NCBI GenBank assembly: GCA_964429015.1
Contig: CAYSAM010000001.1
Location: forward strand, 42,395-106,394
Length of the DNA: 64,000 bases
Source: MFAQ01 sp964429015
GTDB taxonomy: Bacteria; Patescibacteriota; Microgenomatia; UBA1400; MFAQ01
Direction of reading: 5' to 3'
Shown here: piece by piece, positions 8,574 to 17,189 of the stretch
Position numbering within the stretch: position 1 is the stretch's first letter
How the letters are laid out: every line of letters starts with the position of its first letter
The notes under the pieces: generated by a model
Database searches by the model: none
Told to the model about the DNA's origin: nothing
The model's input: the letters and a program-made list of their open reading frames with translations, nothing else
Made by a program: the position numbers and the translations under genes

Positions 8574-9662
8574 TCACCATTTAGGCAGGAAGGATTTGAT
8601 GTTTTCGGGGGTTAAGTGAACTGTCTGAGCTTGTCCTGTAACTACCATCATAGCCACCTTGCGCACCACACCTTCAATAGTACGGTTGAGGGTACGAATA
8701 CCAGCGTCGTAACCCAAAGGGCGAATAAGATTGGGCCAAAGAGTAGGGTCGATACTGATAGTAGCAGGATCCATACCGGCTGATTCTAAAGCTTTAGGAA
8801 AGAGGTATTCCTGAGCAATATGCATCTTCTCATCGTCGCTATACGAAGGCATCATAATTGGTTCCAAACGGTCCATAACGGCAGTAGCCAGATTTCCAGT
8901 GTTGTTGGCAGTTGCAATAAACATAACCTCGGAAAGATCGATGGGATAGTCTATAAAGTGGTCTAGATAACGATTGTTTTGGCTAGGATCTAGAACTTCA
9001 ACCAAAACACCCATAATGTCCATGCGAGCTTCCTCGGTAACACGGTCGATTTCATCTAGCAGAATAATAGGGTTTTTGACTCCGGAGTCACAAACTGCAC
9101 GAGCAATATAGCCAGGTTCTGCCTCAATGTGAAGACGAGATTCGCCACGAAGATCGCGAGCAGAACCAAGACCACCAAAAGGAATACGGGCAATGGGGCG
9201 GCCAAGAGCCTCGGAAAGAGCATAAGCGAAGGTGGTTTTTCCAGTACCCACCAAGCCTACCAAACAAAGCATGGGGGCGCGAGCTACACCTAGCCCTCGA
9301 GTTGTACGAAGTTTAAGTATAGACATGTACTCCAAAATACGCTCTTTGACCAAATCCATACCATAGTGACTTTTGTCCATGGCAGACTTTATAGTCACCA
9401 AATCAATAGGTCGCTCGACTCTTTTGGACCAAGGAACTTTTATTATCCAGTCGATGTAGTGACTGACTTTTTCGAACTCTTCGGAGTAAAAACCTTGGGT
9501 AAACATTCGTTCCAGGCGTTCAATCATACCCGTAGCTTTTTCCTTTAGTTCGGGAGGCAATTCTACGGCGTTGAGTCGGGAAACGAGAAGATCTAGATCG
9601 CGTTTGGCAGCGGAGTTTGTGTTGTTGGTGGCAGTGGGGGTTTGGGGCGTGGAGTTATCCAT
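8574..9662 (-). CDS. Lon-like AAA+ ATPase lacking LAN and protease domains
   Basis: The 362-residue product matches the middle of Lon protease. It has helical segments with SHYIDWIIKVPWSK (about 67-80), Walker A GLVGTGKT (136-143), the pore/arginine region ARDLRGESRLHIEAEPGY, Walker B IILLDEID (199-206) and the Lon-specific VEVLDPSQNN, with IATANN as sensor 1. The alpha-helical lid ends at FLPKW. The N-terminal substrate-binding LAN domain and the C-terminal Ser-Lys protease domain are absent, and no neighbouring frame encodes them. It is therefore probably an unfoldase or remodeller rather than a protease, unless it works with a separate peptidase. The stop is close to the convergent ATP-grasp gene. 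Confidence 0.85.
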   Translation of the reverse strand: MDNSTPQTPTATNNTNSAAKRDLDLLVSRLNAVELPPELKEKATGMIERLERMFTQGFYSEEFEKVSHYIDWIIKVPWSKRVERPIDLVTIKSAMDKSHYGMDLVKERILEYMSILKLRTTRGLGVARAPMLCLVGLVGTGKTTFAYALSEALGRPIARIPFGGLGSARDLRGESRLHIEAEPGYIARAVCDSGVKNPIILLDEIDRVTEEARMDIMGVLVEVLDPSQNNRYLDHFIDYPIDLSEVMFIATANNTGNLATAVMDRLEPIMMPSYSDDEKMHIAQEYLFPKALESAGMDPATISIDPTLWPNLIRPLGYDAGIRTLNRTIEGVVRKVAMMVVTGQAQTVHLTPENIKSFLPKW

Positions 9663-9678
9663 TCATATTTATCTTAAC

Positions 9679-9708
9679 AAAAAAGTCCGCAGTAAAACTT
9701 GCGGACTT
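9679..9708 (-). terminator. Rho-independent terminator of the 170-residue membrane protein gene
   Basis: On the minus strand the arm AAGTCCGC, a ten-base loop and GCGGACTT are followed by a run of six T. It sits seven bases past the stop of the gene at 9716-10228. Confidence 0.85.
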
Positions 9709-9715
9709 ACAGAAA

Positions 9716-10228
9716 CTACAGATCGTCTTCTTGTATTGGTTTTGATTTGATTAAAGACATCATATAAATACACCCACCCCAAATACCAATAAGTAATGGC
9801 AAACTTGCAATAATTGCACCAGTAAGGGTGTTGAAATGTAGGACTCGAACAGGACCACTTTGATGGTGGGTAAAAAGGCTTACTGTCACTGGTCCGCTTG
9901 AGCGGAGTGTACAAAAGCTCTTTTTAAAAATCCCTTCATATCTCCACAATCCAAATTTTATGTTGTCAGATGTTATGTAATATTTTGTGTTGCATTCAAA
10001 AGTGAAAGGTTTGTTGGAAAAATTGATTAAATCGTTATGAATAATTGAATTAACTGATTCGACATCCCCTGCGATATCGATCGTTGTGCCATTATAGGCA
10101 GTAAAAATATAGACATCTGCATCAGATAGATATCTGACTACTGGGTTGTAGTGATACAAAATACTTAAAGATGAAAGTGTTGAAGCTATCAGCAGAACAA
10201 CAAAATACTCAAAAAATCTTTTTAACAT
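9716..10228 (-). CDS. Small unknown membrane protein
   Basis: I do not recognise this 170-residue protein. ATG 10228 is chosen because a GGAGGT ribosome site lies three bases upstream; the longer frame to 10261 would start inside the leader. Residues 5-25 (YFVVLLIASTLSSLSILY) form an N-terminal membrane segment. A soluble region of about 100 residues has Cys pairs near the middle. A second membrane segment (LTGAIIASLPLLIGIWGG) lies near residues 135-155, and the tail KPIQEDDL is charged. The middle part is probably outside the cell. It is a single-gene unit between two clear terminators. Confidence 0.6.
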   Translation of the reverse strand: MLKRFFEYFVVLLIASTLSSLSILYHYNPVVRYLSDADVYIFTAYNGTTIDIAGDVESVNSIIHNDLINFSNKPFTFECNTKYYITSDNIKFGLWRYEGIFKKSFCTLRSSGPVTVSLFTHHQSGPVRVLHFNTLTGAIIASLPLLIGIWGGCIYMMSLIKSKPIQEDDL

Positions 10229-10261
10229 GCTACCTCCGATTGGTTTTTGGTATCTTACCAT

Positions 10262-10287
10262 AAAAAACGCCTTGTGAGGCGTTTTTT
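10262..10287. terminator. Bidirectional Rho-independent terminator downstream of pnp
   Basis: Arm AAAAAACGCCT, loop TGTG and AGGCGTTTTTT give an A/T-tailed hairpin that can stop transcription on either strand. It lies about 50 bases past the pnp stop codon, after a palindromic repeat. Confidence 0.9.
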
Positions 10288-10295
10288 ATGTTTCT

Positions 10296-10334
10296 GGATT
10301 GCGGTGGACGACCTAAAGTCGTGCCTCGCAATAC
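10296..10334. repeat. Dispersed palindromic repeat, GGATTGC/GCAATACG type
   Basis: The element starts GGATTGCGG, contains the inner dyad ACGAC/GTCGT and ends CCTCGCAATACG. It ends about five bases from the pnp stop codon, so it is in the pnp 3' untranslated region. Confidence 0.65.
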
Positions 10335-10338
10335 GTGA

Positions 10339-12546
10339 TTAGCGGGTGTCGCGGAACTTACTGAAGGAAGGGCGAGAAGGACGGAATCCTCCTGGACGAC
10401 CGCCGCCGTTTCCACCTCGACTACCTCCACCAAAGCCTCCACGAGAACCGCCTCGATCTCCACCGCCCATAGGACGCTCGGCTCGGATTGGAGCCTCGCC
10501 GTCAGCTAACATGGTAAGGTTGATTCTACCCATAGAGTCGATTTCGTAGCACTTAACCTCGACCTTGTCGCCTTCTTTCATGGCTCTAAAGACTTCTGGA
10601 TTGACACGGCTAACGTGAACCAAACCGTCTTTGCCAGGCATGATGGTGACAAAAGCACCAAAGTCTTGCATTTTGGCTACTGTGCCAGTGTAGGTTTTGC
10701 CTACTTCGGCTTCAACGACGATACTGTTGACGTATTCGATGGCGTTTTTGACGTTGTCTTGATCTTTGCCAGTTATTGCAACATTTCCTTCTTCGTCGAT
10801 ATCGACTTCAACACCATAATCTTCCTGAATTTGGCGAATAACTTTACCGCCCGGTCCAATGATTTCCCCGATTCTGGCTTGAGGCACTGAAGTAGTCATA
10901 ATTTTGGGAGCAAACTCTGAGAGTTTTGGTCTTGGAGCCGAGATAGCTTCGTTCATGATTTCGAGTAGCTTTAGGCGGCCTCTCTTGGCTTGAGCCAAAG
11001 CCTGGACTAAGACGTCGGCGTTAACACCTGTAACCTTGCAGTCCATTTGGAGAGCGGTAATACCATCGACGGTACCAGCAACTTTGAAGTCCATGTCACC
11101 AAAGTGATCTTCAAAACCACTAATGTCGGTAAGGGTAATAAATTTATCTTTGTCGGTAATAAGACCCATGGCTACGCCGGCCACCGGCTTCTTAATTGGA
11201 ACACCAGCGTCCATGAGAGAAAGTGTGGATCCACAAACAGATGCTTGGGAGGTAGAACCATTACTAGACATAATGTCGGAAACAACTCTTATAGTGTAAG
11301 GAAATTCTTTTTCGCTTGGGATAACAGGGAGAAGAGCTCTTTCGGCCAATGCACCGTGTCCAATTTCTCTACGACCAGTGCCAGGACGGCCAGTTTCACC
11401 AGAAGCATATCCTGGCATGTTGTAGTGATGGAAGTAGCGTTTAGTAGATTCACCTCTGATGTTCTCTACAAGAAGTTCGTGAGAGGGAGAAGCGAGGGTA
11501 ACGGTAGATAAAGCATGGGTCAGTCCTCTTTGGAAGAAGGCAGAGCCGTGAGTGCGGGGAAGTAAACCAACTTCAATGTTAATTGGTCTGATGTCTTCAA
11601 TACCACGTCCGTCACCTCTTTGGTTTTCACTTAGAATTTGTTTACGAGCAACTTCTTTGAGCAAGTCATCGGCGACTTCGTTTAGCTCATTAAAACTTAG
11701 TTCTGGGTTTTTGGCTGAGAGTTCGGTAACGTACTCAATCATCTGTTTGCCAGTTTTGGTGGCTTCGTTTTTGAGAATTTCAGAAAGATTGGTGATTTCG
11801 GATTTGACGAGATCTTTAACCGATTTTTCAATTTCGGTAGTGACGATTTCGCGTTTCTTTTTGCCGTGATCTTTGGCAAATTTTTCTATGGCGTCGGCAA
11901 CAATGTCGACTTGTTCTTGGGCGTAGCGAAGAGCTTCGATCATTTTTTCCTCAGAAACTTCACTGGCACCAGACTCCACCATAGAGATACCGCCTTTGGG
12001 GCCTGAAATGGTGAGATCTAAAGGAGAGTTCTTTTTTTCTTCAACGGTAGGGTTGATGATAAATTCACCGTTGGCGTTTAGGCCGAGTTTGACGGAACCA
12101 ACAGGCCCGGACCAAGGATAGTCTGAAATTGAAACAGCGGCAGAGGCAGCAATAACAGCAAGAATTTCTGGTTCTTCTGAACCATCGTAAGAGAGAGGGG
12201 TGATCATGATCTGAACTTCGTTTCGGGAAGCTTGGTTAAAAAGAGGTCTAATGGAACGATCGATAACACGCCCGGTTAGAATCTCACCTTCGGAAGGTCT
12301 GTTTTCTCTTTTGATAAAGCGTGAAGAACTAATGATACCTGCAGAATATAGCTTTTCTTGATACTCAAGAGTTAGGGGGAAGTAATCGATTCCATCTTTG
12401 ATTTTTTTGGAGGCAACGACGGAGGCCAAAACTATGGTGTCACCGCAACGAACGGTTACACAACCAGAGGCTTGAGCGCCAAATTTGCCGGTTTCGATGG
12501 TAATTGTTTTACCATTGAGAACAATGGTAGTTGATGGATAGGTCAT
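10339..12546 (-). CDS. pnp: Polyribonucleotide nucleotidyltransferase (PNPase)
   Basis: At 735 residues this is a full-length phosphorolytic 3'-5' exoribonuclease. Two RNase PH-like domains (about 1-225 and 310-540) are joined by a helical linker. The first includes FIKRENRPSEGEILTGR and RSIRPLFN. The second has RGDGRGIEDIRPI, RTHGSAFFQRG and MDAGVPIKKPVAGVAMG. A KH domain follows (GEIIGPGGKVIRQIQ, about 560-575), then an S1 domain (GTVAKMQDFGAFVTI). The C-terminus is a Gly/Arg-rich tail of about 45 residues, more like an RNA-binding RGG tail than the short end of E. coli PNPase. AAAGGA about nine bases before ATG 12546 is the likely ribosome site. It follows rpsO on the same strand, the common rpsO-pnp order. 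Confidence 0.97.
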   Translation of the reverse strand: MTYPSTTIVLNGKTITIETGKFGAQASGCVTVRCGDTIVLASVVASKKIKDGIDYFPLTLEYQEKLYSAGIISSSRFIKRENRPSEGEILTGRVIDRSIRPLFNQASRNEVQIMITPLSYDGSEEPEILAVIAASAAVSISDYPWSGPVGSVKLGLNANGEFIINPTVEEKKNSPLDLTISGPKGGISMVESGASEVSEEKMIEALRYAQEQVDIVADAIEKFAKDHGKKKREIVTTEIEKSVKDLVKSEITNLSEILKNEATKTGKQMIEYVTELSAKNPELSFNELNEVADDLLKEVARKQILSENQRGDGRGIEDIRPINIEVGLLPRTHGSAFFQRGLTHALSTVTLASPSHELLVENIRGESTKRYFHHYNMPGYASGETGRPGTGRREIGHGALAERALLPVIPSEKEFPYTIRVVSDIMSSNGSTSQASVCGSTLSLMDAGVPIKKPVAGVAMGLITDKDKFITLTDISGFEDHFGDMDFKVAGTVDGITALQMDCKVTGVNADVLVQALAQAKRGRLKLLEIMNEAISAPRPKLSEFAPKIMTTSVPQARIGEIIGPGGKVIRQIQEDYGVEVDIDEEGNVAITGKDQDNVKNAIEYVNSIVVEAEVGKTYTGTVAKMQDFGAFVTIMPGKDGLVHVSRVNPEVFRAMKEGDKVEVKCYEIDSMGRINLTMLADGEAPIRAERPMGGGDRGGSRGGFGGGSRGGNGGGRPGGFRPSRPSFSKFRDTR

Positions 12547-12636
12547 ATCCAGTTTCCTTTCTTATGCAACGTCAGACCTTGAGAAGAAAAGAAAAAAAGC
12601 CAAAAACTCACTTTCTTTACTCCTCAAATGGTTCTA

Positions 12637-12660
12637 TGGATTCCTGTTTTTCAGGAAAAC
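12637..12660 (-). repeat. Hairpin between rpsO and pnp
   Basis: TTCCTG and CAGGAA arms with a short T-rich loop lie directly after the rpsO stop. The plus-strand start GGATTCCTG links it to the GGATTCCTGC repeat type seen at 22414. No T-run follows, so it may be a processing hairpin rather than a terminator. Confidence 0.5.
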
Positions 12661-12661
12661 T

Positions 12662-12946
12662 TTAGACGGTGCGGAGTTGACTGTTAATTTTGAGAGACTT
12701 GGTGACTTCAAGGTAATCCTTGGTGTTGGACTTACTAAGATAGTTTAAAAGACGGCGGCGCTTGGAGATGATTTTGAGTAAACCGCGGCGAGAGTGCTGA
12801 TCCTTTTTGTGAACCTTGAGATGGTTGGTGAGTTCTTCGATCTGGGTAGTTAGAAGAGCTATTTGCACGCGAGGTGAACCTGTATCTTTTGGGCTTGCGG
12901 CGAACTTTTTAATGATGTCTATTTTGGTGTCTGATTTAAGAGCCAT
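12662..12946 (-). CDS. rpsO: 30S ribosomal protein S15
   Basis: The 94-residue product has the S15 signature: GSPRVQIALLTTQIEELTNHL (about 23-43), then HKKDQHSRRGLLKIISKRRRLLNYL. S15 binds the central domain of 16S rRNA and organises the platform of the small subunit. It is a few residues longer than the usual 88-89, with an extension at the C-terminus (KINSQLRTV). A TACAAT box lies nine bases before ATG 12946, giving a very short leader. Confidence 0.97.
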   Translation of the reverse strand: MALKSDTKIDIIKKFAASPKDTGSPRVQIALLTTQIEELTNHLKVHKKDQHSRRGLLKIISKRRRLLNYLSKSNTKDYLEVTKSLKINSQLRTV

Positions 12947-12970
12947 ATCAGGGGTATTGTAGCAGATAGA

Positions 12971-13837
12971 TTAGTATTTGTCAGCAGGTTCTATGGGAAG
13001 CTGACCAGCTTTGAAGATTTTTGGGGTGGTCCAGTCGGTAGGGACTGGCTGGGAGTCAGCTGGCTTATTAAAAAAATTGGGTCTGGCAAATGCGTTTTGA
13101 GGAGCTGCTTGATGAGGTAAGTTGCCGCCACTTTTCATTAAAAAAGATATGAGGGAGAAAGTTTCTGCGGTTATGTTTGTGGTTAGATTTTTTGTAAAAC
13201 TATAAATAGAAGTTAAGAGATTAGAAGACGCTTCGGAAGAAGGAGTGATATTGATTCTTTGAAGTAAAAATCCTACCAGCTCTCCAAAACTGGTATTAGC
13301 CAAGTGAAACATGTTTTTGGTAAACGAAGCCTCGGCACCGGAAGTATTTAAACTAAGGATTTTTGCCTGATCGAGAAAGTTTTTTTCGTCAGCATAAATT
13401 GGCCCTAGCTCTTCTAAAGAACTAATACCAAAAACAACAACCAAATCTGCCTCGGCTCCAGAGTAGTTGTACTTTACCGTACTAGAGTCTGGTGTGGGAC
13501 ATCCAACTTTTGGCTTAATGACCAAAGAAAATTTGCCATTACCAAAAGCTTCATAGTCTATGCGATCTAAATTAGACTCGTTGTAATCAAAAGTTATTTG
13601 CAAGTTTTTATTTCCTATCGATTCTTTTACTTCGTTAATGCCAAGAATTGTTTGGTTGGAATTTACAAAAGATGAACAACCTATTTGGGATTTTTTTTGA
13701 GAAAAAATAAGACTTAAGTGAAGTGAGATGCCGGAAAGTAAAATATCTTCTGTGGGATCTGGAGGTAAAATTATTAAGACAGAGTTTGAGGTATTAAATA
13801 GATCTTTTAAAGGATTGTTTGTTGAGTCCTCTGTCAT
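12971..13837 (-). CDS. Degenerate DHH/NrnA-like protein without the catalytic motif
   Basis: The 288-residue product sits where nrnA is often found, between infB and rpsO, and its ATG overlaps the infB stop (ATGA). NrnA-type DHH enzymes degrade short oligonucleotides and pAp. The fold landmarks can be traced: SVLIILPPDPTEDILLSG stands where HxxPDGDALGS should be, DLVVVFGISSLEELG where DLVIVLDxxxLERLG should be, and LNTSGAEASFTKNMFHLANT where the IDHHxSNxxFG motif should be, with TSFGELVGFLL matching SSTAELVYELL. The metal-binding Asp residues and the DHH triad are missing. The C-terminal region (FLMKSGGNLPHQ onward) is Pro-rich. The domain alignment is my inference from motif order. A non-catalytic nucleotide- or RNA-binding role is plausible. 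Confidence 0.6.
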   Translation of the reverse strand: MTEDSTNNPLKDLFNTSNSVLIILPPDPTEDILLSGISLHLSLIFSQKKSQIGCSSFVNSNQTILGINEVKESIGNKNLQITFDYNESNLDRIDYEAFGNGKFSLVIKPKVGCPTPDSSTVKYNYSGAEADLVVVFGISSLEELGPIYADEKNFLDQAKILSLNTSGAEASFTKNMFHLANTSFGELVGFLLQRINITPSSEASSNLLTSIYSFTKNLTTNITAETFSLISFLMKSGGNLPHQAAPQNAFARPNFFNKPADSQPVPTDWTTPKIFKAGQLPIEPADKY

Positions 13838-15243
13838 AGATTATTCTCAGTGTTAGTAGCTGTGATTATATCACCCTCCTTGAGCTCAAAATTTGGCTTG
13901 AGAACAAGACCAAATTCCTGATCTTTTTTTACTTCATCAACATCTGATTTTCCGTTTTTTAGTGAAACTACTTTGGAATTATTTATATTGTCCCCTAGTT
14001 TTATTTTTCCAGACAAAACCACGGTTCCGTAAACAATAGTTCCAGAAAAGTTGAAGACTTTAAGAATTTTTGCCTGACCGACTTCGATAATTTTGGGTCC
14101 AAGACTTTCTTCTTTTTTGTTTTGTAAATCCTTTAAATAATCAAAGAGCTGATAAATGATTTTGAAATTACTAAATTTGACACCTTCTATTTCTGCAATT
14201 TTGGCAACAGAGGCGCCAATCTTAACATTAAAACCAATTATTTCTGCCCCTCCAGCAATAGCAGTTTGAACATCGGTGTCAGTAACCATACCAACCGAAC
14301 TAGCAATGATGTTGGCGTAATCTTTTATGGATGTAGCAATTGCCTCCAAAGATCCTTGGACATCGGATTTGAGAACAATGGTAGGTTTAGATTCATCGAT
14401 ATTAAAACTTGTATTTTGTTCTGATTTATTGTTTTGGAGTTCGCTTTTTTTATTGGCAATAATATCACCGACGTTTGGAACTGAAGAAAGACCAAGAACT
14501 TGAAAAGGGGTAGATGGCGTGGCCTTGTCGATAGTCTTACCAGAAAAATCTATCATGGAGCGAATTTTACCAATTGAAGTGACGCCGTTGAAAATTTCTT
14601 GATTTTTTTCAAAAACTCCTTCTTTGGTAAGAAGAGTAGCGAGTGGTCCTTTTTGGGGATGAAGTGATGACTCGATAACAATTGCTGTAGCGGGTTCTAC
14701 TTTTTCATTATTTTTTAATTCTTCTAGTTCGGCCAAAAGTAAAATTATTTCCAATAGCTCATCCACTCCTTGTCCGGATTTGGCGGAAATATTGATAATA
14801 GGAATATTGCCCCCATATCCTTCGACATAAACATCGTTGTTTGCTAAATCGGTTTTTACTTTTTCGGGATTAACCCCTGGTAAATCGGTTTTATTGACCA
14901 CAACAACAAAGGGAATATTGGCGGTTTTGATGTGTTCAATTGATTCTCTAGTTTGGGGCATTACGGAGTCGTCGGCCGCTACTATAAGAAGTGCAATGTC
15001 GGCAGCTTGTCCACCGCGGCGACGCATAGCAGAAAAGGCGGCGTGACCGGGAGTGTCGATAAAGGTTATTTTTTTGCCGTTGTGAGTAATTTGGTAGGCA
15101 CCAATAGCCTGAGTAATACCACCAATTTCACCACTGGCAACACTAGAGTTTCTAATTCTGTCCAACAGAGAAGTTTTGCCATGATCGACATGACCCAAAA
15201 TAGTAACCACTGGTGGCCTCGTGGCAGAATAGTTCTCGGACAT
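13834..15243 (-). CDS. infB: Translation initiation factor IF-2, short form
   Basis: The GTPase that brings initiator tRNA to the small subunit. The 469-residue protein begins almost directly with the G domain: GHVDHGKT (G1, about 17-24), GGITQAIGAY (G2), DTPGHAAF (G3), NKTDLPG (G4) and ISAKSGQG (G5). Domains II and III and the fMet-tRNA-binding C2 domain follow (VVLSGKIKLGDNI, LKEGDIITATN). The usual N-terminal region of 200-400 residues is absent, as in minimal mitochondrial-like forms. It starts nine bases after nusA and overlaps the next gene by ATGA, so nusA-infB-DHH is one operon. Confidence 0.95.
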   Translation of the reverse strand: MSENYSATRPPVVTILGHVDHGKTSLLDRIRNSSVASGEIGGITQAIGAYQITHNGKKITFIDTPGHAAFSAMRRRGGQAADIALLIVAADDSVMPQTRESIEHIKTANIPFVVVVNKTDLPGVNPEKVKTDLANNDVYVEGYGGNIPIINISAKSGQGVDELLEIILLLAELEELKNNEKVEPATAIVIESSLHPQKGPLATLLTKEGVFEKNQEIFNGVTSIGKIRSMIDFSGKTIDKATPSTPFQVLGLSSVPNVGDIIANKKSELQNNKSEQNTSFNIDESKPTIVLKSDVQGSLEAIATSIKDYANIIASSVGMVTDTDVQTAIAGGAEIIGFNVKIGASVAKIAEIEGVKFSNFKIIYQLFDYLKDLQNKKEESLGPKIIEVGQAKILKVFNFSGTIVYGTVVLSGKIKLGDNINNSKVVSLKNGKSDVDEVKKDQEFGLVLKPNFELKEGDIITATNTENNL

Positions 15244-15252
15244 AATTTTTAC

Positions 15253-16461
15253 TTAGTTTTTGTATGAGCTGAGCTGGGCTTTGATTTTTTCCAGAGTTTT
15301 TGGACCAATACCTTTTACAGTATCCAGTTTTTGCTCTGATAGATCTTCAATATGAGTAAGACCAGATTCTATAAGGAGATTGCGTGTTTTTGTATCCAGA
15401 TCCAGCTGGTCAATTTGGTACTCTTCGGTACCAGTAGTAACAATGGCGGCAGATTCGGTTTTATCCTGATCTGAAACAATTCTTATTTTTGAACCAGTTA
15501 GTTTGGCGGCAAGTTTTACATTTTGCCCGCCTCTACCAATAGCGAGTGAAAGTTGATCATGAGGTACTGTAACTGTGGTTTCACCATTATTGTTATTAAA
15601 AACGACAGTTACTCCATCTGCAGGAGCCAAAGCAGACTTGATAAATTTTTCTTTGTCGTCGGCGTACTGGATAATATCGATTTTTTCGTTGTTTAGATCA
15701 TTAATGACAGCTTGGACACGCACACCTTTTTGGCCTACACAGGAACCTACTGGATCAACACCTGCTTGAGTGGATTCGACAGCCACTTTGGAGCGGGAGC
15801 CTGCTTCTCGAGCAATGGCGCGGATAACAACACTACCAGCGCTGACCTCAGGAACTTCTCTTTCAAAAAGTCCAGCCAAGAGACGCTCGTCAGAGCGAGA
15901 GCCGATGATTTGTTTGCCTTTGGGAGTTTCGGCGATTTCTTTGAGGTAGACACTGATACGAGAGTTTAGCTTGTAAAACTCTCCTGGAACTTGCTCGTTT
16001 GAGGGAATAACAGCTTGTCCGCGACCAAGATCGACAACAACATTACGTCCATCCATACGTTGAACCATGCCAGTAACAACCTTACCAATTTGAGATTCGT
16101 ATTCAGACATAACGGCATCACGCTCGGCCTCACGGATGGTTTGCATAATGACCTGTTTGGCGGCTTGGGCAGCGATGCGACCAAAACCTGGAGGGGTTAT
16201 CTCTTTGAGATCTTTCTTTTTTGCACCTTCGGCACCAACAAAGAGCCTAAATTGGCCATTGTCTGGGTCGACGTCAGCAGAAACAATGAGAAGATCTTCC
16301 TCAAATTTGAGGGCTTGCTCGGGGTAGTCTTTTTTGAAGGAGGCGACCAAGGCGCCATTGATGGCGTTGAGAACTGTTTCGGTAGGAATGCCACGCTCAG
16401 AGCAAATTTGGTTGATAGCAGCGGCAAATTCGGTGCGGGCAGATAGAGTTTGAGTGTCCAT
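15253..16461 (-). CDS. nusA: Transcription termination/antitermination factor NusA
   Basis: The 402-residue protein has the RNA polymerase-binding N-terminal domain (AINQICSERGIPTETVLNAI), an S1 domain (IGKVVTGMVQRMDGRNVVVDLG, about 130-150), KH1 (VDPVGSCVGQKGVRVQAVIN) and KH2 (LSLAIGRGGQNVKLAAKLTG). A helix-hairpin-helix C-terminal unit ends it (LDTVKGIGPKTLEKIKAQL). NusA controls pausing, termination and antitermination. It is first in the nusA-infB operon. The spacer upstream holds AT-rich promoter-like sequence and TAACTA ends six bases before ATG 16461. Confidence 0.96.
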   Translation of the reverse strand: MDTQTLSARTEFAAAINQICSERGIPTETVLNAINGALVASFKKDYPEQALKFEEDLLIVSADVDPDNGQFRLFVGAEGAKKKDLKEITPPGFGRIAAQAAKQVIMQTIREAERDAVMSEYESQIGKVVTGMVQRMDGRNVVVDLGRGQAVIPSNEQVPGEFYKLNSRISVYLKEIAETPKGKQIIGSRSDERLLAGLFEREVPEVSAGSVVIRAIAREAGSRSKVAVESTQAGVDPVGSCVGQKGVRVQAVINDLNNEKIDIIQYADDKEKFIKSALAPADGVTVVFNNNNGETTVTVPHDQLSLAIGRGGQNVKLAAKLTGSKIRIVSDQDKTESAAIVTTGTEEYQIDQLDLDTKTRNLLIESGLTHIEDLSEQKLDTVKGIGPKTLEKIKAQLSSYKN

Positions 16462-16629
16462 ATTTTTTAGTTAATAGATCGTAGATTGTAGGTCGTAGAT
16501 CTTATTATTTAATTGATTTTATATTGTCGATAGAGGAGTTTTAAGAAAAAGAGCGACCCTAGCCGCTCCCAAAACTCTACTTCTGTGGTGATTATATCTG
16601 ATTTGACGGCGATGTTCAAATTTTGGCAT
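16462..16629. other. Spacer upstream of nusA
   Basis: This interval has an imperfect direct repeat (GATCGTAGATTGTAGGTCGTAGATC spread over 16487-16511, with GATC at both ends) and a small dyad GAGCG/CGCTC near 16550-16567. No ORF is seen. It must contain the nusA operon promoter. Confidence 0.4.
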
Positions 16630-16656
16630 AAAAAAGCAGTCTCTTACGAAACTGCT
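16630..16656 (-). terminator. Rho-independent terminator of the 164-residue gene
   Basis: On the minus strand AGCAGTTTC, loop GTAA and GAGACTGCT (one G-U pair) are followed by a run of six T. It lies 18 bases past the stop codon of the gene at 16674-17168. Confidence 0.85.
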
Positions 16657-16673
16657 ATTTGAAGCCAATGACT

Positions 16674-17168
16674 TTATTTCTGCAAAACCATTACAAAATG
16701 GTATCCTGATTTTTGAGTGATGGAAACAAATGTTGTTTTGGCAACAACAAATTGTGTGTGTAAAGCCGTTTTTTGCGCGCCTGGGGCGATCGGACGCACG
16801 CGGTCAACAACCAAAATTTGATTGCCTGTTTCAGTAGGACAGATGACAAGGTCACCGGAACGGTATTCGTCCGTCGGTCTTGCGTCGTGCGGGGGGTTAG
16901 CCCAATCCAGTCGAAACTTATTATTCAAATAAGTTAAGGCACCATGTAGTCCAAAGGGGAGCGGATAGAAGGAGATGTCATATTCTGGTTGCCTGTGACT
17001 TTTTAGTTTCAGACTGCCAAGATTTGCCTTGCCGTTATCAGAAAGAGGGTACGCTGCCGTAATTCCTCCAGACTTTTCGACCACGAGCACATCAGCGTCG
17101 AGATTCCTTGCACTATCAAGCACGAACTGAAACATTCCGAACGTATGATCTAAAATGTAAATTTTCAT
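16674..17168 (-). CDS. Unknown 164-residue protein with its own promoter and terminator
   Basis: I do not recognise this protein (MKIYILDHTFGMFQFVLDSA at its start). It has no signal peptide or membrane segment. The first 35 residues look like a Rossmann-type strand-helix-strand (IYILDH, ADVLVVEKSGG), and the second half is strand-rich (DLVICPTETGNQILVVDRV). The start is firm: GGAGG lies six bases before ATG 17168. Base composition is visibly richer in G+C and in CGN/GCG codons than its neighbours, which suggests later acquisition. It is a complete single-gene unit with promoter, strong ribosome site and terminator. Confidence 0.65.
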   Translation of the reverse strand: MKIYILDHTFGMFQFVLDSARNLDADVLVVEKSGGITAAYPLSDNGKANLGSLKLKSHRQPEYDISFYPLPFGLHGALTYLNNKFRLDWANPPHDARPTDEYRSGDLVICPTETGNQILVVDRVRPIAPGAQKTALHTQFVVAKTTFVSITQKSGYHFVMVLQK

Positions 17169-17189
17169 GAGAACCTCCGTAGTTGTCGT

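Noticed and set aside
10346..10549. Proline/arginine-rich ORF opposite the pnp 3' end
   Set aside because: It is the antisense shadow of the Gly/Arg-rich PNPase tail.
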